DNA from: Lottia gigantea
Taxonomy: Eukaryota; Mollusca; Gastropoda; Lottiidae
Direction of reading: 5' to 3'
Length of the DNA: 64,000 nucleotides
Assembly: GCF_000327385.1 (NCBI RefSeq)
Contig: NW_008710284.1
Span: 385,440-449,439, forward strand
The position numbers and the translations under genes are program-made. Within the stretch, counting starts at the first letter, position 1. Each line of letters starts with the position of its first letter. Below the pieces are notes generated by a model that saw nothing but the letters and a program-made list of their open reading frames with translations, ran no database searches and was not told the origin of the DNA. Shown piece by piece: positions 50,347 through 59,336 of this stretch.

Positions 50347-52767
50347 ATACCAAACAGTGGACTCTGCAAAATGGATGCCCAGAGTTCTGTAGCTACAGGG
50401 GGGGGCAAGGGGAAAATTCTTACAACCGACTAATTCTATTACTGCTACCATACACCATTGCCCCTTTAGATATATTACTTGCCCCTCTGAACAATCAAGT
50501 CTGGCTACGGGCCTGGATTCCGGTTTAATAGACGATATGTAAACAAATTGTAGGTAGAACGTATTTCAATATTATTTTTACCGATGTCCGAGGTAGGACA
50601 TCTTCAGCTGTCGTTGTGGTCGTATCTAACATTGACTTTATCAGATTTATATATAAATGTTGTATCATGTTTACCTAGTTCGTAATCTCACCAATAATTC
50701 GTCCAAGTATCCACCGGTTTGAGATTTTGAAACTCCCTAACTGTGATTGTAAATTCTGTAAATTTTGTATGTCTTTGTCTTACAATAAGCGCAATAAAAT
50801 TACATGTAAAATAAAGGAATTGGCCCTAGCACTTCTCGCCAGTATATCGTCAAAATGGGGCTTATTTAGACAATTCCTGCGGGGGTTTCGGGGAGGGATG
50901 GGACAAAAGATGAGAGTAGACTCTCCAGGACGAGGCCCGAAGGGAAAATTCATGAAGTATGAAGGGGGGATCGCCTCGGCCCGTTCGCCTCTTGCGTAAA
51001 AACGAGCGAACTGGTTTCAGGTTTCGCCCGACGAAGAGGGGGGTCATTGTAAAATTACAACTGATTGTTTAATTAAATATTTGAATCGAACAGTCCCGGA
51101 TATTGAAAGTCGGTCAGTCGTGTCTTACTATCATCTGGAACGAATCATGCATGAATGAAACAGGCCTGCTGTTAATTGACATTTTATATTCACCCGATTG
51201 ATTTTAATGATAATAATTTCGGTGTATGGAGAACAAAAAAAACACTCCTTAAACTATTTTTGCTGTATTTCTTAATCCTGATCTCTCTTTCCCACCCCGC
51301 TTAATATCCCTCTCTCAGAGAATTAATTCATCTCTCAGAACTTACATGCCTTTAACACTAAACTTGTTGGTTATTCGACAAACCAGTCATAATAACTTGG
51401 CATTTCTAGCCTTACGTCTGGACATCTTTGCAGGGCCTCGTTGCAAACCTGAATATTAGCCAGTGTCACCAAGTATTTGAAAATATAAAACTATTGGGCT
51501 TCTGAGTCTACTATGCTGTTGTCAGCTTCATTTTGAGAGTATCCAATCTAGACATTTATTATCCTAGACATGTATAACCCCCATCTTCACAACGTCTAGG
51601 TATTGCGAAATTCGTTTAATATTAGACGAAGTTCATAATACCTAAACGTAGTGAAGATGAAGATGATATACCCCTCGCTAACAAACATCGTAGTATTTTG
51701 TTAACGGTGACCTTGGATACTGCCCGCCTCGGGGTAAAAAATAATAAAACTGTAAATTGATGACGGAATTCTTTTGAGATTAAAAGAGACAGTCACAATC
51801 CGAACCCTTTTCACTGAAATTCATCCTTTTTTTCTAGAAAATTACGATTTTTAAATTCTGAAAGAGAACACCTGTATGACGTAAAGAGATAATATACCTG
51901 GCTCTTTTTAATACCGGAGTGGTACTGGTGTTTTTGTATAATTCTCAAGACATGATGGACTTTTACGTCCTACTTTTCTTCACCTGAGTAGGCTAATGAA
52001 TAGGGGCAACGCCTTGTAAATTTTTCCAGGCTGTTGGCGTTAGCTTACAATTTTTTTGATCACAATTAGCAGACACTAGTACCCTAGTGAAAAGCAACCA
52101 AAGAATTGTTTATGTGATGTTTGTATCGCTGACTGCATTCGCCCATCCAATAAACTAATTCCAATTTCAATTCATTTTTCAGGTATGGAAACCATGGGAA
52201 GTTAAGAAAAAATGGTAGCTCTGTGAAGGAAAACAACCATGATTCAATTGACCCATTTCTGGCTTCAGAAGGTAATGAAAAATCTCTTTCGGTCAGATTC
52301 TATCGCGATACCATCATAATGAAGCAACTTAAACCATATCATATTATAGTATATACCATTTCGATCAATCACGTTTCGAAACGTTCATCCCTTGACCGTA
52401 CACGCCTCAATACCACCCATAGAATATTATATAGGCCGACTCAGCAGCTTTATGAGAGTTCACACGGCTAATAATTTTAATGAGTAATTTTAATTCTTGA
52501 TTTGATTCTATTATCCACAACCGCACATGCGACATTGTCATCTCAAACATTACATAAAATATTTAACCGAATTCGCCGCAGGCAATGTTTTGAAGTTTTT
52601 ATCGCTTCTACGTTGTTTACCGATAGATAAGAATTTTCCAGTACCTGATCATTTCGCTAATTCAAATCCGTTCATCATCCGGGGCGAGTCGGTCAGATCC
52701 GTGATCAAAAATTGGTAAACAATGGGGCGTCGTGCGTCACGAAATGATACATGTCTTTTTGAAATAG
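50347..52767. other. Intergenic region with a long hairpin and a dispersed repeat
   Basis: No gene is supported here. The stretch contains an imperfect hairpin at 51572-51672 and a diverged copy of the dispersed repeat at about 51952-52060 (TTTTACGTCCTAC...TTTCCAGGCTGTTGGCGTTAGC). Frames such as 52223-52471 are not backed by any domain or splice site. Confidence 0.45.
51572..51672. repeat. Imperfect hairpin of about 100 bp
   Basis: The left arm contains CATCTTCACAACGTCTAGGT and ATTGCGAAATTCGT. The right arm carries its near reverse complement (ACGAAGTTCATAATACCTAA, ACGTAGTGAAGATG). The outer ends GTATA and TATAC also pair. The loop is only about 10 bases. The structure could be a MITE remnant or a small-RNA precursor. 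Confidence 0.6.
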
Positions 52768-52775
52768 TATATATA
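52768..52775 (+). promoter_or_regulatory. TATA box of the first Thr-rich secreted-protein gene
   Basis: TATATATA at 52768-52775 lies about 30 bp before a CATTCAG initiator-like sequence at 52796-52802, and about 140 bp before the chosen ATG at 52911. The arrangement suggests a strong, focused promoter and an unspliced transcript. Confidence 0.45.
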
Positions 52776-52910
52776 CCCGAGCGATTTGATAACTTCATTC
52801 AGAATTGAGATACCTCTCCAAGAGTATTATACAGAAACTCGACAAGAGCTGAATACAAGATAGGAACATTGTTACTGGGTTTTGAAGAAACAAGATACAT
52901 CGACGACAAG

Positions 52911-53960
52911 ATGAAAGGTTTAACGCTAGCTTGTATCGCCGCCACAGTCGTAGCCGCAAGTCACGCTATGACTACAATCATAGCACCGATTGCAGAAATA
53001 TCAACGACTTCGTCACCGTCTACGACCACGATCAATCCATTACTACAGAGCCGTATAGATTTTGAAATTTCCAGATTGACCCGACGACTGGAAAGGAGAA
53101 TTCGTGGTTTACAGGTCGGTTCTGGACGGTTAGATAGAAGTATCACATCATTACAGAGGGAACTGGATTTCAACAACGCTGTCCTCGCTCAGTTGCCTGA
53201 GTTGATTAAAAATATTATGATCAACAATCCCACCCAACGTCTAAGCTCCCGAACCGTCGCCAGTATAATGAGGAGCGTTCAAAACGCAGCTACCAAAGCG
53301 AGCAACGAGGAGAGCGCAGAAGTCGAAGATCGCCGACGACGTGCCATTTTTGAAGTTACATCTTCTATTGTGATCGTAGAGGGCACTACCGACTCGACAA
53401 CGACAACCCAAATACCAGAAGTAACTACACAAGAAGTAGATACCACAACTGAAATGGTAACAACCGCTGCACCGGAACAGGAAGTTACGTCGACAGCTAC
53501 GGAAACCACAACGGAAATGACGACACAGGGAACAACTCTTCCATCATTTTTGGTTTCAAGAATCAATTCTGTCGTTTCCAGAATCGGAAGATTCTTCCAA
53601 AGACGAATCCAAAGGATACAAAGATCTTTGTCTCGACTGAGTAGATTTAGACCATTGTACAGTCGCCTTATTGACGAAAACACCAGTGCATTGAACAATC
53701 TCCCGCTTCTCGTAAGAGGTTTGGTCACCAGTCCGTTTCAGCGCAGACTTCGCTTGTCGCAAGTATTCAGAGCTTTACGATTTCGACTTACCATCACGAC
53801 ACCAAGCCAACCTGACGTATCTCCTATGTCAGTCAGAAAGCGACGACAGGCTGAAAGCGCGGAGGAAGATGACGACCTGGTCGGGGACATGGAAGATTTA
53901 AAGGAACTTGAACAAGAGATCCAAGAAGCTTTAGAAGAGGTTGAAAAATTGGACGTCTAA
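52911..53960 (+). CDS. Secreted Thr-rich protein with two copies of a novel helical module
   Basis: The intronless frame encodes 349 residues from ATG 52911. This start was chosen because MKGLTLACIAATVVAASHA is a clean signal peptide, whereas the in-frame ATG at 52869 would put 14 charged residues before it. After a Ser/Thr linker comes module I (about residues 45-132, SRIDFEISRL...FNNAVLAQLPELIKNIMINN-PTQRL), then a tetrabasic site (EDRRRRAIF). A Thr-rich stretch (TTEMTTQGTT and similar) follows, then module II (about 215-300, SRINSVVSRIGRF...NTSALNNLPLLVRGLVTS-P), a second basic site (VRKRRQAE) and a very acidic, coiled-coil-like tail. Related modules occur in the two genes that follow on the other strand. 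I recognise no known domain. An extracellular structural or mucus-type role is inference. Confidence 0.85.
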   Translation: MKGLTLACIAATVVAASHAMTTIIAPIAEISTTSSPSTTTINPLLQSRIDFEISRLTRRLERRIRGLQVGSGRLDRSITSLQRELDFNNAVLAQLPELIKNIMINNPTQRLSSRTVASIMRSVQNAATKASNEESAEVEDRRRRAIFEVTSSIVIVEGTTDSTTTTQIPEVTTQEVDTTTEMVTTAAPEQEVTSTATETTTEMTTQGTTLPSFLVSRINSVVSRIGRFFQRRIQRIQRSLSRLSRFRPLYSRLIDENTSALNNLPLLVRGLVTSPFQRRLRLSQVFRALRFRLTITTPSQPDVSPMSVRKRRQAESAEEDDDLVGDMEDLKELEQEIQEALEEVEKLDV

Positions 53961-54217
53961 AGTTCGTGAATTTGGGATATGCATGAATCCTTGCACACTT
54001 CCAAGTTTTAACGTGTGACTGTGAATCCGTCTGTATAAATGTGGATATAAACTCTATTTTCAATTGTGGATTAATAGAACTTTTTATGGTTGTCCTACTT
54101 TTCCAGTGCAAATTTTACCTCGTAGGACTGTCCATCATGTTAACTCTGGCTGGTTTTTAAAAACTAATACCATCTCAAGCATAATATTGAATTGATTTAG
54201 TAACTATGACTTAACTA

Positions 54218-54455
54218 CAAGATGTAGGAAAATTTAAGATTCATTTAGAGTGTAACTGGATGATCTGCTACAACTTTATATAACTCGTGGGACCTTCGCA
54301 AGATGTAGGAGAATTTAAGATTCTTTTAGAGTGAACCTGCATGATCTGGTACAATTTTATATAACTCGTGGGAACTTCGCAAGATGTAGGAGAATTTAAG
54401 ATTCTTTTAGAGTGAACCTGCATGATCTGGTACAACTCTTGGAACCTTCAACATT
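54218..54455. repeat. 81-bp tandem repeat in a 3' UTR, three copies
   Basis: CAAGATGTAGG begins units at 54218, 54299 and 54380, an 81-bp spacing. Copies two and three are almost identical, and the first is more diverged. The array falls between the stop codon of the first Thr-rich gene and its AATAAA at 54624, so it is probably transcribed. Confidence 0.85.
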
Positions 54456-54623
54456 CATCGTAATGTGATATATTTGTGAATATATTTTTTATTTTGATTT
54501 TGATTTTTGATTATGTATCTTTTATCAAAGATAATATTTTTGATTTTTTTCGTGAAATCCTTATTTTTGCTATTGATTATAATATTTATAATTATTTTGT
54601 CAATATTTTTATTTTTTCTTTAT

Positions 54624-54629
54624 AATAAA
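54624..54629 (+). terminator. Polyadenylation signal of the first Thr-rich gene
   Basis: A canonical AATAAA, with a T-rich stretch on both sides, lies about 660 bp after the stop at 53960. It is the first canonical plus-strand AATAAA I noticed downstream. Confidence 0.4.
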
Positions 54630-55367
54630 CCATTTGTTTTTGTCTTCCATAACACTGACAATTTTCTCATTTGCAGCTTGATTTGATGAATCGAAATGAC
54701 AATGGTCAAAAACAGAGCTTATTGTCATCTGTTACAATTTGCTGGCCACCAACCTACCCCAACCCCCCTCCCCTTCAGACCTCATTACATTACGTAGTGG
54801 CCTCTTTACAGTCAAACCTTAAGCTGGAGAATAACTCTGAAATACTCTGACTTTCATCTTGAATTCTGAGGGGTTTATCAGCTACTGTCCGCCAATAAAA
54901 TCTTAATATAGCGGGGGGCATCCAGCCCTTTTGCTAGCCAGAGAGGGACAGTGGGAATTCAATTGAGAATTTTTCAAAAGTGATATTTGTAGTAAGTCTT
55001 AATCACGACTGTTTTTCAAAATAGAGTTTTATTTTAAATAACAAACAAGATTTGAATGGGCGTGAAACGGAAAGACAGGCATGGGTAAGCATGATGGCAT
55101 GATGTCCATCTTAAGTATGTAGAGGTTGTCGTTCACCTTTTCTTCGATTTAGACTTTGTTAAAACCTGAGTGGTGTATCAGAATATTCTACCTCTTTGGT
55201 TAAAACAGTGTTTCCCAATGTGTCAAAAATGCAAATCTGTTTCGTTTCCATCCGAAAAAATCAAAAAAAAGAAACGAAACAATCCGCATCTTAATCCAAT
55301 TGCACCAATCCCATGCCTGAGTTCAAAGTTAAACGTCCATCCAAAACTTAAATAACAAATAAATTGT
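54630..55367. other. Region between convergent Thr-rich genes
   Basis: This stretch lies between the 3' ends of the plus-strand gene ending at 53960 and the minus-strand gene ending at 55368. I see no gene. A minus-strand AATAAA (TTTATT near 55029) could end the 55368 gene's transcript. Confidence 0.35.
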
Positions 55368-57704
55368 TCACCGAATGTTCAACAGAGATTTGAATACGAC
55401 ACTTCGTCTTTTTCGAGCAGGTAAACCAGCTGTTTCTAGAATAAGTTCTTCGATTTTATCAATCAGTTCTCTGTATGTAACAGTCTTGGAGGGGTCTGTG
55501 ACCAGCTGCTCTACCAGTATATCCAAATTCAACAAGGCAGCTTCGTTGAGAAAGGCTTCATCTTGGTAAAATTCCTTCAACAATCCAGTGCTACTTGCAA
55601 CCTGAGAGTTCAGAAAGGTTTGGTAGGTTTGTAACAGACTTCTTAGTCTGGTGGTTTCGGAGGCGATTCTTTCATCTAGTGTCATTGGAACTGTTGGTTC
55701 CGGAGTGGTCACAGGTATGACTGGTATCTCGATGGATTCTTCTGATGATGACGAAGATGAAGATGAAGATGATGAAGCACTGCGTCTATCTCTATCTTGC
55801 GACTCTTCGGATGATGCACTGCGTCTATCTCTATCTTGCGACTCTTCTGATGATGCGCTGCGTCTATCTCTATCTTGCGACTCTTCGGATGATGCGCTGC
55901 GTCTATCACTAATGTTCAACTCTTCTCCCAGCCCGAGTTCAGATTTGAATAAAGCACTTCGTCTTTTACGAGCGGGCAAGCCAGCTGTTTCTAGAATAAG
56001 TTCTTCGATTTTATCAATCAGTTCTCTGTATGTAACAGTCTTGGAGGGGTCTGTGACCAGCTGCTCTACCAGTAGATCCAAATTCAACAAGGCAGCTTCG
56101 TTGAGAAAGGCTTCATCTTGGTAAAATTCCTTCAACAATCCAGTGCTACTTGCAACCTGAGAGTTCAGAAAGGTTTGGTAGGTTTGTAACAGACTCCTAA
56201 GTCTGGTGGTTTCGGAGGCGATCCTTTCATTTAGAGTCATAGGAACTGTTGGTTCCGGAGTGGTCACAGGTATGACTGGTATCTCGATGGATTCTTCTGA
56301 TGATGACGAAGATGAAGATGAAGATGACGAGGCGCTGCGTCTATCTCTATCTTGCGACTCTTCGGATGATGCGCTGCGTCTATCTCTATCTTGCGACTCT
56401 TCGGTTGATGCGCTACGTCTATCTCTATCTTGCGACTCCGTTGCCACACTGCTTATATCCAGATCTTGCGACTCCGTTGCCAAACTGCTTATATCCAGAT
56501 CTTGCGATCCCGTAGATACACTGCTTATATCTAGATCTAACGATTCGCTGCGACGATCGCGGCTTTCATAAGATGACTCTCGCGTCTCACTGAGTAATGC
56601 ATTGCGTCGTTTACGCTTCATTGGATTTTGTTTCAGTTGTGCTGCAACAGTTAAAATGTCACTGACAAGTAGCTCCGGTTGTTCAGGATGGGTGATCAAA
56701 CTTCGGACGATATCTGGTAAACGTGTAGAGGCAGCGTCGTTGAGTGCACTCTCTTGTTGAATTGACCCCAACACTTGTTGCTGCTGATCAATGGCAATCC
56801 AGAACGACTGAGATCGGATTTGAAATATCGGAGTTAGTCTTGCGATTTCTGCCTGAATTCTTTGTTCCAGGGCTGAGATAGTTGTTGTAGCAGGTGTAGT
56901 TGGAGACGTTGTAGGAGATGTAGTCGGAGAGGTTGTAGCAGACGTAGTCGGTGAGGTTGTTGGGGATGTAGTCGGAGAGGTTGTTGCAGACGTTGTTGGA
57001 GATATAGTCGCTGACGTGGTTGGAGACGTTGTTGGAGATGTAGTTGCTGACGTGGTTGGAGATGTAGTCGCTGTCGTTATTGGAGAGGTTGTTGGAGACG
57101 TTGTGGCTGATGTTGTTGGAGACGTTGTGGCTGATGTTGTAGTAGAGGTTGTAGGAGACGTTGTTGACGATGTAGTCGGAGAGGTTGTTGGAGACGTTGT
57201 GGCTGATGTTGTAGGAGAGGTTGTTGGAGACGTTGTAGCAGAGGTTGTTGGAGATGTAGTCGCTGAAGTTGTAGGCGATGTAGTCGGAGACGTTGTAGCA
57301 GAGGTTGTAGGTGACGTTGTCGCTGATGTTGTAGCTGAAGTTGTTGGAGACGTTGTGGCTGATGTTGTAGGAGAGGTTGTTGGAGATGGTGTAGCAGAGG
57401 TTGTTGGAGATGTAGTCGCTGAAGTTGTAGGCGATGTAGTCGGAGACGTTGTAGAAGACGTAGTTGCTGAAGTTGTAGCAGAGGTTGTAGGTGACGTAGT
57501 CGCTGATGTTGTAGCAGACGTTGTGGCAGATGTAGTCGCTGAAGTTGTAGCAGAGGTTGTAGCAGACGTTGTAGCAGACGTTGTAGGAGACGTTGTAGCA
57601 GATGTAACAGGAAAGGCCGTCCTTCCAACTCTAATTCTTCCAGAGTTTGCCCATGAACATAACAGAATCAGGACTAACCCGAAAACAATCAACCTTGGTA
57701 CCAT
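55368..57704 (-). CDS. Secreted protein with long TTS(A/P) tract and three novel helical modules
   Basis: The intronless minus-strand frame encodes 778 residues. A signal peptide (MVPRLIVFGLVLILLCSWAN) leads to a mucin-like tract of TTSATTSPTTS repeats (about residues 34-272), a dense target for O-glycosylation. Module A (about 276-362, LEQRIQAEIARL...LNDAASTRLPDIVRSLITH-P) ends at KRKRRNAL. Modules B (about 490-577) and C (about 675-765) are nearly identical (ERIASETTRLRSLL...LNEAALLNLD, LVEQLVTDPS) and each ends at ARKRRS. Linkers hold SQDRDRRSASSEE 13-residue repeats, poly-Ser and the phrase EIPVIPVTTPEPTVP. The basic sites could let a furin-like protease release each module. Charged, phosphorylatable Ser-Glu-Asp linkers recall biomineral or matrix proteins, but this is inference. 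Antisense frames through the repeats are not genes. Confidence 0.87.
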   Translation of the reverse strand: MVPRLIVFGLVLILLCSWANSGRIRVGRTAFPVTSATTSPTTSATTSATTSATTSATTSATTSATTSATTSPTTSATTSATTSSTTSPTTSPTTSATTSPTTSATPSPTTSPTTSATTSPTTSATTSATTSPTTSATTSPTTSPTTSATTSPTTSATTSPTTSPTTSATTSPTTSPTTSSTTSPTTSTTTSATTSPTTSATTSPTTSPITTATTSPTTSATTSPTTSPTTSATISPTTSATTSPTTSPTTSPTTSATTSPTTSPTTSPTTPATTTISALEQRIQAEIARLTPIFQIRSQSFWIAIDQQQQVLGSIQQESALNDAASTRLPDIVRSLITHPEQPELLVSDILTVAAQLKQNPMKRKRRNALLSETRESSYESRDRRSESLDLDISSVSTGSQDLDISSLATESQDLDISSVATESQDRDRRSASTEESQDRDRRSASSEESQDRDRRSASSSSSSSSSSSEESIEIPVIPVTTPEPTVPMTLNERIASETTRLRSLLQTYQTFLNSQVASSTGLLKEFYQDEAFLNEAALLNLDLLVEQLVTDPSKTVTYRELIDKIEELILETAGLPARKRRSALFKSELGLGEELNISDRRSASSEESQDRDRRSASSEESQDRDRRSASSEESQDRDRRSASSSSSSSSSSSEESIEIPVIPVTTPEPTVPMTLDERIASETTRLRSLLQTYQTFLNSQVASSTGLLKEFYQDEAFLNEAALLNLDILVEQLVTDPSKTVTYRELIDKIEELILETAGLPARKRRSVVFKSLLNIR
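55371..56510 (-). repeat. 555-bp in-frame tandem duplication inside the 55368 gene
   Basis: The block containing one helical module, its basic site and the Ser-rich linker is present twice at a 555-bp offset (for example CCAGCTGTTTCTAGAATAAG at 55426 and 55981). The offset equals 185 codons, so the frame is kept. The copies differ at only a few positions over the module. The duplication is therefore young or kept alike by gene conversion. Confidence 0.85.
56880..57610 (-). repeat. Coding minisatellite for the TTS(A/P) tract
   Basis: Nine-, twelve- and fifteen-base variants of units encoding TTSA and TTSP fill about 730 bp of the 55368 gene. All unit lengths are multiples of three, so expansion and contraction leave the frame open. 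Antisense frames of the form VVGDVVADV run its whole length and are artefacts of this structure. Confidence 0.9.
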
Positions 57705-59336
57705 TCTGGGTGAATCTTCTTACAATGATCCGAAAAAAATTCCTGTACTGACCTGTGCCAATTTTGATCCTTTTACTAAGACTCCTTAATTTCCAATGAT
57801 TTGAAAAAAAATTCCAATTGTCTTAAATAGGTAGAAATTTAAGGTATTGGACTAACTTGGTTACATGGCGTACACGGTTGTTAATTTTCCTGGTCACATT
57901 TTGGCCATAAAAATCGGCCAAGTTATGAATTGGGTCGGAATAAACTTATGATTTATCATTGATCTATTTTTTATCTAAACATTCGCAGGGTGCCGTTTTA
58001 TTGTTTTAAATGATTTTATCTTTCATGTACCCATACATCCGGATGGTCAGATCCAAAACATGTCAAGCAAATCCAAATAGCTATCAGGGATAGAGAGACA
58101 GATATTTCGGTATAGTGTCAGTGATGCTGTAACAAGAGACTCCCGTCTCCACATTCCTCGCTAACAATTGGCTCTCGGGCCTAAAAGCCTCTTTGGGTGC
58201 TGATGTTTCACCCATCCTTACCATGATTGCAGTCATTGTCACAATCATGCTAAGTCTCGCAACCTTTGCCCCAACATAATTCAAGGCACTCTCATTTATT
58301 TGCCCCCCTCCTCCCTCTCATCCGCTCAAATGCCCGTACCTTAGAGTAATTTCGGATCTACGCCGGTGTTACTTATTGACCTATATAGGTGGTTATCATA
58401 ATAACTGTACTAGTATATCATATTATATGTTTTATTTTAAGTTTTATTGTCAGTTTACAGCTTCATGTATTCAAATTGATTGATGAGCCATATTTTATTG
58501 TTCGATAGTTTTTATATTTGATTTATCGTGGGTGTGTTGGATGAATGTAATTGTTAACTGATTGATCGTGAGGATAAAAAAGAAGGTACACGCACGTACA
58601 GTCCGATCAATGGCCTGTGCAGCATCCACAACATTCGGACTCAACAATGGAAAGTTTGAGGCATAGTAGGCGCATACCACCACCAACCAATCCACGCCCC
58701 AACCCAAAAAAAAAAGAGAAGAAATAACCTGGCTCTTATTCCTATGCGGATTTCACCCACTGAAGTATAGAGCTATGGTCAATGACTAAGGGCATGTCTC
58801 AAGATGTTTTCGATTATGTTTTTCTAGAAAAGACATGGACAAAGTGCTTCTCCCTGTCTTCGTCCCTTTTACGGGATTAATTTATTCATGGGGTTAAATG
58901 ATATGGGCACAATATTTGTATCCTCACATTGTTATTAAATAGCACATAACAAAAATAAAACATTTTAAATATGTAACTCGTACCAAAACGTTACATTTAC
59001 AAAATACGACTATACGACTATACTATACATTATCAATAAAAAGCCCTGTGTGTAAACCAATGTCAGTGACGAAAAGGCACATCTGATCCCTAATCTCCAC
59101 CAATAAATACTATATCTGTTGTGAGGCAGGGTCTGCTCACACTCAAAACACTTTAATTACTTCCGAACTGGCTTGCCAACTAAAAATTCTTCCCGTAGAA
59201 TCCAACATGCCAATGTTTTTCATTAGATGTACAAAATTTATTCTTTTTGCATCCAAATGATAGTTAAGCACACAGCAAAATTAAACTTTCCACGATTTGG
59301 TACATGACTCTGGAAGCTGTGACAGTTTTTGTAGTT
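57705..59336. other. Spacer between the two minus-strand Thr-rich genes
   Basis: No gene is seen here. The right part should be the 3' UTR of the 59337 gene, with a minus-strand AATAAA at 59242-59237. The left part should be the promoter of the 55368 gene, with a TATTTAAG at 57829-57822 about 120 bp before its ATG. Confidence 0.4.
59237..59242 (-). terminator. Polyadenylation signal of the 59337 gene
   Basis: A canonical AATAAA on the minus strand lies about 95 bp after the stop codon at 59337, a usual distance for a short 3' UTR. Confidence 0.5.

Noticed and set aside
52869-52910. Upstream in-frame ATG of the first Thr-rich gene
   Set aside because: Starting there would place 14 charged residues before the hydrophobic signal core. 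The ATG at 52911 gives a normal signal peptide.
57016-57789. Long plus-strand frame of VVGDVVADV repeats
   Set aside because: It is the exact antisense of the TTS(A/P) coding minisatellite. It has no signal peptide, and its composition follows from the repeat. The minus-strand frame has a signal peptide, modules and processing sites.
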